Part shown: in pieces, positions 41,123-49,831 of the stretch | How the letters are laid out: each line of letters opens with the position of its first letter | Numbering within the stretch: position 1 is the stretch's first letter | NCBI RefSeq assembly: GCF_042665155.1 | Contig: NZ_JBHTCG010000039.1 | Span: 20,485-84,484, forward strand | DNA length: 64,000 bases | Source of the DNA: Sphaerisporangium rhizosphaerae | GTDB taxonomy: Bacteria; Actinomycetota; Actinomycetes; Streptosporangiales; Streptosporangiaceae | Direction: 5' to 3' | The notes under the pieces: model-generated | Told to the model about the DNA's origin: nothing | The model's input: only the letters and a program-made list of their open reading frames with translations | The model's database searches: none | Made by a program: the position numbers and the translations under genes

Positions 41123-41686
41123 AAAGCGGTCCTTTTCTTTTTGCAGTTCAAAGTAAAGGAGCACCTCGATGCTGGCGCGCCTGCATGTCCGACCCTACTC
41201 ATGGTCGACCTCGATACCGTTGTCCGACATGCGGGAGATTCGCGCAAGCGGCGGAGTAATTGTAAAAAATAGTGGCCCGCTACTCACGCTTTTTTCGTGA
41301 TAAGTCGGACAGCCCTCTGAGGTCCCCGCACGTCGGAAGCCCTGTCCCAGCGCGGAAATCGACTCCAGGTAAAAAACGGACGACCCGCATCAGCGGTTCA
41401 GTGGCGCCGCGTAAATTTCCCGGGACGTGGGCGCGCCGCCCCATGCGGTTACGGTATTTCGTCCGGGATTGCCGCCTTGTTCCAATAATCGCCGGAGGTG
41501 TCGGCGATAACGGCGTAGCGGGTTGGATGCCGCCAAGGACGCCTTTCCGGGATTTCGCGGAGTGCCGCCGGTTTCCTCCGCCGTGTCGACGAGGAGCCCG
41601 CGCCGGCGACGTCGACGGCCGGGGAGGGCCGTGGACAGGGGGTGGCGGGAAGGGGACGGGGCCCGCCCCGGGGGTAGGGTGCCGCC
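41123..41686. other. Divergent intergenic region, partly AT-rich, no gene seen
   Basis: 564 bp between the Ig-like gene and the oxidoreductase gene. The segment 41120-41300 is AT-rich (AATTGTAAAAAATAG near 41258) and likely carries the promoter of the Ig-like gene. Short open frames crossing it have no ribosome sites. No riboswitch fold could be supported. Confidence 0.4.
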
Positions 41687-42661
41687 ATGTTCGCCGTGAC
41701 ATGCACAAGCACCGACCCAGACAACCCGCTCGCCGGTCTCACCCTCGGCGAGCGGCCCGAGCCGGAGGTCCCCGGCGGATGGGCCGTGGTCACCGTGAAG
41801 GCGACCGCGCTCAACCATCACGACCTCTGGACGCTCAGGGGCGTCGGCATCCGGCAGGACCGGCTCCCCATCGTGCTGGGCTGCGACGCCGCCGGCGTGG
41901 ACGAGGACGGCAACGAGGTCATCGTCCACTCGGTGATCGGCACCCCGGTCCAGGGGGACGAGACGCTGGACCCCAAGCGCTCGCTGCTGTCGGAGAGCCA
42001 CGACGGCACGTTCGCCGAACGGGTCGTCGTCCCGCGCGCCAACCTGGTGCCCAAGCCGGCCGGGCTCTCGTTCGAGGAGGCCGCCTGCCTGCCGACGGCG
42101 TGGCTGACCGCCTACCGGATGCTCTTCGAGAAGTCGGGGCTGGAGCCCGGCTCCACCGTGCTCGTCCAGGGTGCCGGAGGCGGGGTCGCCACCGCGCTCA
42201 TCGCGCTCGGCCGCGCGGGCGGCTACCGGGTGTGGGCGACCAGCCGCTCGGAGGACAAGCGCGCCAGGGCGCTGGAACTCGGCGCCGACCAGGTGTTCGC
42301 CCCGGGGGCCCGGCTGCCCGAGCGCGTCGGCGCGGTGATGGAGACGGTGGGGCAGGCCACCTGGGACCACTCCCTGAAGTCGCTGCGCCCCGGCGGGCGC
42401 ATCGTGGTCTCCGGCGCCACGAGCGGCGCCGTGCCGCCGGCCGACCTGAACCGCGTGTTCTTCCTGCAGCTCTCGGTGGTCGGCTCGACCATGGGGACGC
42501 GCGACCAGCTCGGCCGGCTCGCCACGTTCCTCGTGCAGACCGGCGTGCGTCCCATCGTGGACCGCGTGCTGCCGCTCGACCGCGCGCAGGAGGGGTTCGC
42601 CGCGCTGGAGCACGGCGAGGTGTTCGGAAAGGTGGTCTTCACGCCGCCCACGGGCCGATGA
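41687..42661 (+). CDS. Medium-chain (MDR) quinone/alcohol oxidoreductase
   Basis: A 324-residue MDR-superfamily protein. The N-terminal GroES-like part has TALNHHDLWTLRG and GCDAAGVDEDGNEVIVHS; the nucleotide-binding domain has VLVQGAGGGVATALIALG (about 164-181). The structural-zinc cysteine cluster is absent, so it is of the zinc-less quinone-oxidoreductase-like type. Substrate unknown. ATG at 41687 with no strong ribosome site. It stands alone and converges on the PadR gene 132 bp away. Confidence 0.88.
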   Translation: MFAVTCTSTDPDNPLAGLTLGERPEPEVPGGWAVVTVKATALNHHDLWTLRGVGIRQDRLPIVLGCDAAGVDEDGNEVIVHSVIGTPVQGDETLDPKRSLLSESHDGTFAERVVVPRANLVPKPAGLSFEEAACLPTAWLTAYRMLFEKSGLEPGSTVLVQGAGGGVATALIALGRAGGYRVWATSRSEDKRARALELGADQVFAPGARLPERVGAVMETVGQATWDHSLKSLRPGGRIVVSGATSGAVPPADLNRVFFLQLSVVGSTMGTRDQLGRLATFLVQTGVRPIVDRVLPLDRAQEGFAALEHGEVFGKVVFTPPTGR

Positions 42662-42793
42662 GGCACGCGGCGAGGCCGTCCCGCTCGGCGGCCTCGTCCT
42701 GCTGGACGGCTTCCGGCGTCTCCTCCCACGGCGCGCACGGTTGAGCGTGGCCGCCGAGACGGAGCAACGGGGGGCGGAAGCCGTACAGGATCA

Positions 42794-43549
42794 TCATCGG
42801 AGCGTGGAGCGGATGCGGGTGGCGGCCTCGTACAGGGCGTCCTGGGCGGTGGCGAGGGTCTCCTCGGTCACCGAGGACGCCGCCGCGGCGCCGCGGATCT
42901 CCTCGACGAACTCCGCCAGCATGCGGCCGAGCTCGGCGTCGCGGTCGCGGGAGCCGTGCCCCTGCCAGGCGCCGCCCCAGGCGCCGCGCAGCCAGTCCTG
43001 CTTCCAGCGCTGGGTCTCCTCTTTCCAGACCCGCCTCTGGCGTTCGAACTCCTGCTTCTGCTCCTTCCACACCTGCTTCTGCTCACGCCAGGCCTGGCGG
43101 TAGTCCTCCCTGACCGTGCGCGCGTCCTCCTTGGCCTGCCGGTGTTCCTCCTGGCCGGTCTGACGCACCTCGCGGGCCATCTGGGTCAGCTCGTCGCGCA
43201 GCGACCGCACGGTGTCGCGGACGTCCTCCTTGACCTCGCGGGCGATGTCGCGGACGGACTGGGAGATCTCCTGCTCCAGCTCGGCGAGCTCGTCCATGCG
43301 GGCTTCCAGCTCGGCCCGGCCCTTGTCGGTGATCGTGAAGACCTTCTTGCCGTCCACGAGCTCGTGGGTGACCAGGCCCTCCTCCTCCAGGCGCGCGAGC
43401 CTGGGGTAGATGGTGCCGGGAGAGGGCGAGTACACGCCGAGGAAGCGGTCCTGCAGCAGGCGGATCACCTCGTAGCCGTGCCGCGGGCTCTCCTCCAGCA
43501 GCTTGAGCAGGTACAACCGGAGGCGTCCATGGGCGAAAACGGGGCTCAC
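42794..43549 (-). CDS. PadR-family regulator with long coiled-coil tail
   Basis: A 251-residue protein. The first 90 residues are a PadR winged helix (RLYLLKLLEESPRHGYEVI, SPGTIYPRLARLEEEGLVTH). They are followed by about 110 residues of charged coiled coil with repeated Gln-Trp units (REQKQVWKEQKQ, RRVWKEETQRWKQDW) and a C-terminal helical part. PadR regulators normally end after a short dimerisation helix, so the tail is unusual. GTG start overlaps the DUF4097 stop as GTGA, so the pair is co-translated. Two GAT-TATC dyads upstream of the pair are candidate operators. Confidence 0.9.
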   Translation of the reverse strand: MSPVFAHGRLRLYLLKLLEESPRHGYEVIRLLQDRFLGVYSPSPGTIYPRLARLEEEGLVTHELVDGKKVFTITDKGRAELEARMDELAELEQEISQSVRDIAREVKEDVRDTVRSLRDELTQMAREVRQTGQEEHRQAKEDARTVREDYRQAWREQKQVWKEQKQEFERQRRVWKEETQRWKQDWLRGAWGGAWQGHGSRDRDAELGRMLAEFVEEIRGAAAASSVTEETLATAQDALYEAATRIRSTLR

Positions 43550-44340
43550 TGCTCTCTCCTCAGAAGGGTCACATCGGCCGACACGGTGGACGCCGACAGG
43601 GAGGCCATGCCTCCGCCGAGCCGGCCGGACACCGACTTGGCGCCCGGGCGGCTGGTGGTGCCGAGGCCGGTGAACGCGCTGTTCAGCCGGCCGGAGGTCG
43701 AGCGCAGGGACACATCGGCGTCGACCGCCCCGGGCAGCCGCACGACGATGGACCCCGAGACGCTGTGCAGGGTGACGTGGCCGGTGGGCGGCAGCTCCAG
43801 GTCGGCGGTGATGCGGCCGGACACGGTGTTGGCGCGCAGGCGGCGCGGGGTGCCGCCGGCCACGGTCAGCTCGCCGGCGACGCTGGTGAACGACAGGTCA
43901 CCGGCCAGGCCCCGGCTCTCGACCGCGCCGGACACGGTCTCGGCCTCGATCTCGCCGCTGACGCCGTCCAGCACGATCTCACCGGAGACGCTCTTGACGT
44001 TGGTGCGCCTCTCGAAGCCGGCGACGACCGCGGAGGCCGAGATCACCCCGGCCTGGACGGGACACTCTTTGGGGAGGGTGAGGGTAAGCGTCGTGTCGCG
44101 CCGGCCAGGCCGCAGCCACCCGAGGATGCCGTCCCAGGTGAGGTCCTTGTAGGCCACGGTGAGCCGGCCGTCGTCGTCCTGCTCGACGATCAGCGGTGGC
44201 GTGTCGATGTCGCTCACTTCCAGGGTCGGTGGCCCGTCGCTGGCGAGCACGGCGAGCCGGCCGGCGACGATGCGGACGCTCAGCTCGCTCACCGCCTCGA
44301 ACGTCAGCTTCTCCGGCTTGTCGATGGTCCATTTGGGCAT
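43546..44340 (-). CDS. DUF4097 beta-helix protein
   Basis: A 264-residue protein of the DUF4097 family, made of repeated short strands with the motif SVSGEIVLDGVSGEIEAETV (VSG repeated about seven times), predicted to form a right-handed beta-helix like adhesin/LiaI-associated proteins. No signal peptide or membrane segment is seen. ATG at 44340. It is the first gene of a two-gene operon with the PadR regulator, a common actinobacterial arrangement, and is probably the target of that regulator. Function is not established for the family. Confidence 0.85.
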   Translation of the reverse strand: MPKWTIDKPEKLTFEAVSELSVRIVAGRLAVLASDGPPTLEVSDIDTPPLIVEQDDDGRLTVAYKDLTWDGILGWLRPGRRDTTLTLTLPKECPVQAGVISASAVVAGFERRTNVKSVSGEIVLDGVSGEIEAETVSGAVESRGLAGDLSFTSVAGELTVAGGTPRRLRANTVSGRITADLELPPTGHVTLHSVSGSIVVRLPGAVDADVSLRSTSGRLNSAFTGLGTTSRPGAKSVSGRLGGGMASLSASTVSADVTLLRREQ

Positions 44341-44386
44341 GGCCTCGTCCTTCGACGGCTGGTCGTGGTTGCCTTCCACGGAACAC

Positions 44387-44420
44387 GATATATCTCGTCA
44401 GGCAGAAGTCAAGATGTATC
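44387..44420 (-). promoter_or_regulatory. Candidate PadR operator pair
   Basis: GATATATC (44387-44394) and GATGTATC (44413-44420), 26 bp centre to centre in an AT-rich patch, lie 46-80 bp before the DUF4097 start. PadR proteins bind such ATAT/TATC dyads, so autoregulation is likely. Binding is inferred. Confidence 0.5.
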
Positions 44421-44565
44421 GCGTTCTGAGAGTACGCCGGAGTGCGCCAGAAGTACGCCCGGAGCGTGGCGGAAGCGCGGCGAGAACAGGCCGAGCACGC
44501 CTGAAGGACGCCGGGAGCACACGCCGGCAGGCACGCCGAAAGGCGCCGGCCGAGGCGGGCCGTGG

Positions 44566-44742
44566 TCAGTCGTCCTCGTCGTCCAGGCGGGCGAGCCAGG
44601 TGGCCAGGCGCTCGACGGGGATCTCGAACTCGGGGTTGAGATCGACGAACTCGCGCAGCCGCTCGGCCAGCCAGGTGATGCCGACCTCCTCCTCGCCGCG
44701 TCGCTCGACCAGCTCTTCGATGCCCCTGTCAGTGAAGTACAT
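44566..44742 (-). CDS. DUF6104-type small protein
   Basis: A 58-residue protein starting MYFTDRGIEELVERRGEEEV and ending LARLDDEDD. It matches the small conserved actinobacterial family (DUF6104) that lies just downstream of the 2-oxoglutarate dehydrogenase gene. ATG 44742 is preceded by CAGGAGAGTTGCG, giving an AGGAG ribosome site. Acidic, all-helical, no known function. It lies after the kgd terminator on the same strand and probably has its own promoter near GCGGATATAT. Confidence 0.8.
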   Translation of the reverse strand: MYFTDRGIEELVERRGEEEVGITWLAERLREFVDLNPEFEIPVERLATWLARLDDEDD

Positions 44743-44775
44743 CGCAACTCTCCTGCATGTGCGGATATATGGGGA

Positions 44776-44804
44776 AGTCCCCCACAGAACGCCTGTGGGG
44801 GACT
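44776..44804 (-). terminator. Hairpin terminator of kgd
   Basis: AGTCCCCCACAG pairs perfectly with CTGTGGGGGACT around AACGC, 28 bp after the kgd stop and 34 bp before the DUF6104 start. Confidence 0.85.
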
Positions 44805-44832
44805 CCGATGACGCAGGTGACGGCGCGTCCCG

Positions 44833-47800
44833 TCAGCCGAGGCTCTCGGTGACGATGTGCTCCAGCTCGGCGTCGTGCGCGGCGTGCGAGCCGGCCGCCG
44901 GGGAGGAGTTGGCCGCACGCGACACCCGGCGCAGCCGCCGCCCGTCGAGCAGGCCGGGGTCCTCGGTGAGCTTCAGCGTGAGGTACGGCCACGGGCCCAT
45001 ATTGATCGGCTCGTCCTGCGCCCAGATCAGCTCGACGTCGGAGCCGTAGCGGGACAGCTCGGCCCGCAGCTCCTCCGCCGGGAACGGGTAGAGCCGCTCG
45101 AGCCGGACGACCGCCACGTCCGTGCGCTGCTGCTTGTCACGGGCGTTCGCCAGGTCGTAGTACACCCTGCCGGAGCAGAGGACCACGCGCCGGACGTCCG
45201 ACGGGGTGACGGTGGCGTCGCCGATCACCGGGCGGAACGCGCCGGAGGTGAACTCGGCGCTCGCCGAGGACGCCGCCTTGTGCCTCAGCAGGGACTTCGG
45301 CGTGAAGACGATCAGCGGCCTGCGGCGGTTCGACACCACCTGCCAGCGCAGCAGGTGGAAGTAGTTCGCCGGCGTCGTCGGCTGGGCGACCGTCATGTTG
45401 TCCAGCGCGCAGATCTGCAGGAACCGCTCGATGCGGGCCGAGGAGTGGTCGGGGCCCTGCCCCTCGTAGCCGTGCGGCAGCAGCAGCACGACCGCGGAGC
45501 GCTGGCCCCACTTCTGCTCGCTGGAGGAGATGAACTCGTCGATGATCGACTGGGCGCCGTTGGCGAAGTCGCCGAACTGCGCCTCCCAGGCCACCAGGGC
45601 GTCCGGGCGCACGACGCTGTAGCCGTACTCGAAGCCCATCGCCGCGAACTCCGACAGCAGGGAGTCGTAGACGTAGAACTTCGTGGTGCCCTGGTTGAAG
45701 CTCTTCAGCGGCGTGTGGTCCTCACCGGTGACCCGGTCGACCAGCACGGCGTGCCGCTGGCCGAAGGTGCCCCGGCGGGAGTCCTGCCCGACCAGGCGCA
45801 CCGGGTGGCCGTCGATCAGCAGGGAGCCGAAGGCCAGCGTCTCGCCCATGGCCCAGTCGATGGCGTCCTCGGTCACCATCTGGCCGCGGCGCTGGAGCAC
45901 CGGGGCCAGGCGGGGGTGGACCGTGAAGCCCTCGGGCAGAGTGAGCTGGGTCTCGACGACCCGCTTGATCGTCTCCTCGGAGATGCCCGTCGGGGTGTCG
46001 TCGTGCGACCACGGCACCACCTCGTCGGGAGCGGGCTTGACGACCGCGCCCGGCTCCAGCGGCTTCCTGCCGGCCTCGCGGGTCTCGGTGAAGGCCCGCT
46101 CGAGCTGCTCCTGGTAGTCGCGGAGCGCCTGCTCGGCCTCCTCCACCGTGATGTCGCCCCGGCCGATCAGCGCCTCGGTGTAGAGCTTGCGGATCGACCG
46201 CTTGGCGTCGATCAGGTCGTACATCAGCGGCTGGGTGAAGCTCGGGTTGTCGGCCTCGTTGTGGCCCCGGCGGCGGTAGCACACCAGGTCGATGACGACG
46301 TCCTTGCGGAACTTCTTGCGGTACTCGTAGGCCAGGTGGCCCACGCGGACCACGGCCTCGGGGTCGTCGCCGTTCACGTGGAAGATCGGCGCCTGGATCA
46401 TGCGGGCCACGTCCGTGGCGTACACGCTGGACCGGGAGGAGGCGGGCGAGGTAGTGAAGCCGACCTGGTTGTTCACCACGACGTGCACCGTGCCGCCCGT
46501 GCGGTAGCCGCGCAGCTGCGACAGGTGCAGGGTCTCGGCCACGACGCCCTGGCCGGCGAAGGCGGCGTCGCCGTGCACGAGCACCGGCAGGACGGTGAAG
46601 CCCTCCTCGCCGCGCTCGAGCAGGTCCTGCTTGGCGCGCACGACGCCTTCGAGCACCGGGTCGACGGCCTCCAGGTGGGACGGGTTGGCCACCACGGACG
46701 CGGCGATCTTCTTGCCGCTGGGCGTGGTGAAGTCGCCCGACGCGCCGAGGTGGTACTTCACGTCGCCCGAGCCGTGGGCGCTGCGCGGGTCGAGGTTGCC
46801 CTCGAACTCGCCGAACACCTGGGCGTAGGACTTGCCGACGATGTTGGCCAGGACGTTCAGCCGGCCGCGGTGGGCCATGCCGATGACGGCCTCGTCGAGC
46901 TCCTCCTCGGCCGCGTCGCTGAGCACCGAGTCGAGCAGCGGGATCAGCGACTCGCCGCCCTCCAGCGAGAAGCGCTTCTGGCCGACGTACTTGGTCTGCA
47001 GGAAGGTCTCGAACGCCTCGGCGGTGTTGAGCCGGCGCAGGATGTGCAACTGCTCCTCGCGGCTCACCCTGCCGTGCGGCTTCTCGACCTTGCTCTGGAT
47101 CCAGGCCCGCTCTTCGGGGTTCTGGATGTGCATGTACTCGATGCCGACCGTGCGGCAGTAGGAGTCGCGCAGCACGCCGAGGATGTCGCGCAGCTTCATC
47201 AGCGGCTTGCCGCCGAAACCGCCGGTGGCGAACTCGCGCTCGAGATCCCACAGCGTGAGGCCGTGCGACTTGATGTCGAGGTCGGGGTGCTTGCGCTGGT
47301 TGTACTCGAGGGGGTCGGTGTCGGCCATGAGGTGGCCGCGCACGCGGTAGGCGTGGATCAGCTCGATGACCCTGGCCGACTTGGCGACGTCGTCGTCGTG
47401 CGTGGCCGAGATGTCCTGGACCCAGCGGACCGGCTCGTAGGGGATGCGCAGCGACTGGAAGATCTCGTCGTAGAAGCCGTCCTGGCCGAGCAGGAGCTGG
47501 TGGATGCGCCGCAGGAAGTCGCCGGACTGGGCGCCCTGGATGATGCGGTGGTCATAGGTGCTGGTCAGCGTCATGACCTTGCTGACCGCCAGGCGGTTGA
47601 GCGTCTCGGGGGAGGCGCCCTGGTATTCGGCCGGGTACTCCATCGCGCCGACGCCGATGATCGTGCCCTGGCCGGGCATCAGGCGGGGGACCGAGTGGAC
47701 GGTGCCGATGGTGCCGGGGTTGGTGAGGCTGATCGTGGTGCCCGCGAAGTCGTCGACGCCGAGCTTGCCGCCGCGCGCCTTGCGGACGATCTCCTCGTAG

Positions 47801-48552
47801 GCCGTCCAGAACTGGCGGAAGTCCAGCGACTCGGCCTTCTTGATCGACGGGACGAGGAGCTGGCGGGTGCCGTCGTTCTTCTGCACGTCGATGGCGAGAC
47901 CGAGGCCGACGTGCTCGGGCTTGATCAGCGTCGGCTTGCCGTCGATCTCGGCGTAGGAGTGGTTCATGTCGGGCATCGCCGACAGCGCCTTGATGATGGC
48001 GAAGCCGATGATGTGGGTGAAGGACACCTTGCCGCCACGACCGCGCGACAGGTGGTTGTTGATGACGATGCGGTTGTCGATGAGCAGCTTCGCTGGGACC
48101 ACCCGGACGCTCGTGGCGGTGGGGACCGCCAGGCTGAGGTCCATGTTCTGCGCCGTGCGGGCGGCCGCGCCACGCAGCCGCACCTCTTCGGCTCCGGACG
48201 GGGTCGCCGCCGCGGGCTTGGCCTTGTCGGCGGCCTGCGGGGCCGCAGGAGTCGTCTTGGCGGCCTTGGGAGCGGCCTTCGGAGCGGCCTTCACCGGCGC
48301 CGCCTGCGGCGGCACGGGCTGTGGCGGCGCGGTCGCGGTCGCCGTGGTGGCGTCGGCCGTCGCGCCGTTGGACCCCTCGGGCGCCTGCGCGCGGCTCGTG
48401 CCGGAGTTGGGGTTGTAATCAGCGAAGAAGTTCCACCAGGCACGGTCGACAGACTCGGGGTCCTGGAGGTACTTCTGGTACAGCTCGTCGACAAGCCACT
48501 CGTTCTGGCCAAAGTTGGTCATGGGGTTTGTCCGCGACGACTCAGACGACAC
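44833..48552 (-). CDS. kgd: Multifunctional 2-oxoglutarate decarboxylase/dehydrogenase
   Basis: A 1239-residue actinobacterial fusion of an E2-type acyltransferase domain and a ThDP-dependent E1. The N-terminus NEWLVDELYQKYLQDPESVD is the E1 N-helix; an Ala/Pro/Lys-rich linker (about 55-110) leads to the acyltransferase domain with its catalytic TYDHRIIQGAQSGDF (about 333-347). The E1 part has HRGRLNVLANIVGKSYAQVF, the ThDP motif GDAAFAGQGVVAETL (about 660) and NNQVGFTTSP. It feeds succinyl units to the TCA cycle and is usually controlled by the FHA protein OdhI/GarA, not in this window. GTG 48552 gives the Ser-rich N-terminus seen in streptomycetes; ATG 48522 is an alternative. Confidence 0.95.
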   Translation of the reverse strand: MSSESSRTNPMTNFGQNEWLVDELYQKYLQDPESVDRAWWNFFADYNPNSGTSRAQAPEGSNGATADATTATATAPPQPVPPQAAPVKAAPKAAPKAAKTTPAAPQAADKAKPAAATPSGAEEVRLRGAAARTAQNMDLSLAVPTATSVRVVPAKLLIDNRIVINNHLSRGRGGKVSFTHIIGFAIIKALSAMPDMNHSYAEIDGKPTLIKPEHVGLGLAIDVQKNDGTRQLLVPSIKKAESLDFRQFWTAYEEIVRKARGGKLGVDDFAGTTISLTNPGTIGTVHSVPRLMPGQGTIIGVGAMEYPAEYQGASPETLNRLAVSKVMTLTSTYDHRIIQGAQSGDFLRRIHQLLLGQDGFYDEIFQSLRIPYEPVRWVQDISATHDDDVAKSARVIELIHAYRVRGHLMADTDPLEYNQRKHPDLDIKSHGLTLWDLEREFATGGFGGKPLMKLRDILGVLRDSYCRTVGIEYMHIQNPEERAWIQSKVEKPHGRVSREEQLHILRRLNTAEAFETFLQTKYVGQKRFSLEGGESLIPLLDSVLSDAAEEELDEAVIGMAHRGRLNVLANIVGKSYAQVFGEFEGNLDPRSAHGSGDVKYHLGASGDFTTPSGKKIAASVVANPSHLEAVDPVLEGVVRAKQDLLERGEEGFTVLPVLVHGDAAFAGQGVVAETLHLSQLRGYRTGGTVHVVVNNQVGFTTSPASSRSSVYATDVARMIQAPIFHVNGDDPEAVVRVGHLAYEYRKKFRKDVVIDLVCYRRRGHNEADNPSFTQPLMYDLIDAKRSIRKLYTEALIGRGDITVEEAEQALRDYQEQLERAFTETREAGRKPLEPGAVVKPAPDEVVPWSHDDTPTGISEETIKRVVETQLTLPEGFTVHPRLAPVLQRRGQMVTEDAIDWAMGETLAFGSLLIDGHPVRLVGQDSRRGTFGQRHAVLVDRVTGEDHTPLKSFNQGTTKFYVYDSLLSEFAAMGFEYGYSVVRPDALVAWEAQFGDFANGAQSIIDEFISSSEQKWGQRSAVVLLLPHGYEGQGPDHSSARIERFLQICALDNMTVAQPTTPANYFHLLRWQVVSNRRRPLIVFTPKSLLRHKAASSASAEFTSGAFRPVIGDATVTPSDVRRVVLCSGRVYYDLANARDKQQRTDVAVVRLERLYPFPAEELRAELSRYGSDVELIWAQDEPINMGPWPYLTLKLTEDPGLLDGRRLRRVSRAANSSPAAGSHAAHDAELEHIVTESLG

Positions 48553-48825
48553 GGCGGAAATCGCCCTCTTCCGCAGATCGGCGTTGTTGAATAAAGAACC
48601 TGTCCAAGGCTACTCGCCCGCAGAAGTAACGCGTGCTATCTGTGGCCGGGCTCACGCCCGATCATCCCAGGACCGTTCAAACTGGTCACGCGCGGGTAGT
48701 CAGTCCGGGGGGTGAGGTCATGCTCACCCCCGGGCATGCTCGCTCTGCCCCCGGCGCCACAGGCGTGCCTCGCGGACCGACCCGGACTCAGGCGGGCGAT
48801 CGCGGACTCAGGCGCGACGGGCCGG

Positions 48826-48915
48826 CCGGACTCGGACAGACCGGCCTCAGACAGACCGGACCCAGACAAACCGGCCTCGCGCAGGCCGGACTGACACAGG
48901 CCGGACTCAGGCAGG
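48826..48915. repeat. 15-bp minisatellite, six copies
   Basis: Six consecutive 15-bp units of the form CCGGACTCAGACAGA, each differing by a few bases, lie just before the stop of the B3/B4-domain gene in the kgd upstream spacer (48553-48926). Plus-strand frames through it encode low-complexity Asp/Pro/Gln sequence and are not taken as genes. Confidence 0.9.
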
Positions 48916-48926
48916 CCGGCAGGACC

Positions 48927-49592
48927 TCAGGCGGGGCCGACCAGCCGGGACTCCAGGCGCACGCCGGGCGTGATCTCGCGCAGCAGGCCCGAGAGCTCCT
49001 CCCCGGCCGCCGCCAGCTCCTCCAGCGACATCGGCGCCAGCCGTTCGAGCAGGAAGAGCGCGTCCACGGTGTCCTCGGTGATGCGGGTGCGCACGCACTG
49101 GCGCCAGTTCCACCTGCGGCAGGTGACGCCGTGGTCGTCCCGCCAGACCACCTCGCCGATCTCGGGGTGGTCGATGACCGTCTCGCCCTTCTCGACGGCG
49201 TCGAACGGCTCTTCGCCGCCCGCGCGGACCAGCCGCGCCGTGCCCTCGTAGTGGGCGAGGTCCTCGCCGCCGATGGGCAGGACGTGACGGACGCTGATCG
49301 CGTTGTAGGCGTCGACGACCAGGTTGATCTCCGGAGGCGGCATCCGGCGCACCAGGGCGTCGACCGAGGGCCGGGTGCGCTGGGGCTTGGCGCCGAACGC
49401 GCGGTAGGCGTCCTGCCAGGCGAGGATGTTCTGGTGGCCGGGGGTGACGGCGCCGGCCGCCGCCTCGGCCAGCCACCCGCGCGAGCGCTCGTCGGAGGGC
49501 CCGTTGAGCAGGCCGTACGCGCCGATGGCCAGGACGTGGAAGTCCGGCCGCAGACGCGTGACCGCCTCGTCGATCCAGATGGCACCGATCAT
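48927..49592 (-). CDS. B3/B4 tRNA-binding-domain protein
   Basis: A 221-residue protein of the free-standing B3/B4 domain family, related to the editing/tRNA-binding module of phenylalanyl-tRNA synthetase beta. Visible features: NILAWQDAYRAFGAKPQRTRPSV, LVVDAYNAISVRHVLPIGGEDL and a C-terminal REITPGVRLESRLV. Such proteins are thought to edit or bind mischarged tRNA, but this is not settled. ATG 49592 at the start of MIGAIWIDEAV. It lies between kgd and the cellulase gene, flanked by 15-bp tandem repeats on both sides. Confidence 0.85.
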   Translation of the reverse strand: MIGAIWIDEAVTRLRPDFHVLAIGAYGLLNGPSDERSRGWLAEAAAGAVTPGHQNILAWQDAYRAFGAKPQRTRPSVDALVRRMPPPEINLVVDAYNAISVRHVLPIGGEDLAHYEGTARLVRAGGEEPFDAVEKGETVIDHPEIGEVVWRDDHGVTCRRWNWRQCVRTRITEDTVDALFLLERLAPMSLEELAAAGEELSGLLREITPGVRLESRLVGPA

Positions 49593-49683
49593 GCCGCCCA
49601 CCCTAGCCAAGGCCGCGCGGCGGGCGTGACGGCGTCCGCCCGGCGGGAGGCGCCGTCGTCCGGGCCCGCCCGGCGGGAGTCGC

Positions 49684-49728
49684 CGTCGTCCGGGAGCCCG
49701 TCGTCCGGGAGCCCGTCGTCCGGGAGCC
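49684..49728. repeat. 15-bp tandem repeat, three exact copies
   Basis: CGTCGTCCGGGAGCC is repeated three times without change, preceded by two longer imperfect units containing GGCGGGAG and CGTCGTCCGGG (about 49640-49683). Non-coding. It lies between the B3/B4-domain gene and the cellulase terminator. Confidence 0.9.
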
Positions 49729-49771
49729 CGGCCGGCGGGAGGCGCCGCCGGGCGGGCCTCCCGGATGACGG

Positions 49772-49803
49772 CCGGGCCGCCACCTCGTGAGGTGGCGGCC
49801 CGG
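49772..49803 (-). terminator. Hairpin terminator of the GH9 cellulase gene
   Basis: CCGGGCCGCCACCTC pairs perfectly with GAGGTGGCGGCCCGG around a 2-base centre (effectively a tetraloop), 28 bp after the cellulase stop. Confidence 0.8.
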
Positions 49804-49831
49804 CGGACGGTGAGACGGTGAGGACGGAAGG

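Noticed and set aside
41123..41686. Riboswitch upstream of the Ig-like protein gene (cyclic di-AMP type)
   Set aside because: Considered because wall-related secreted genes often have one; the conserved core could not be found.
44857..48594. Open frame of 1245 codons on the plus strand opposite kgd
   Set aside because: It is the mirror of the well-conserved kgd gene; its translation is Val/Arg/Gly-biased with no domain, as expected from GC-rich antisense DNA.
48826..49728. Possible CRISPR array
   Set aside because: Units are 15 bp, contiguous and without spacers; no cas genes. They are minisatellites.
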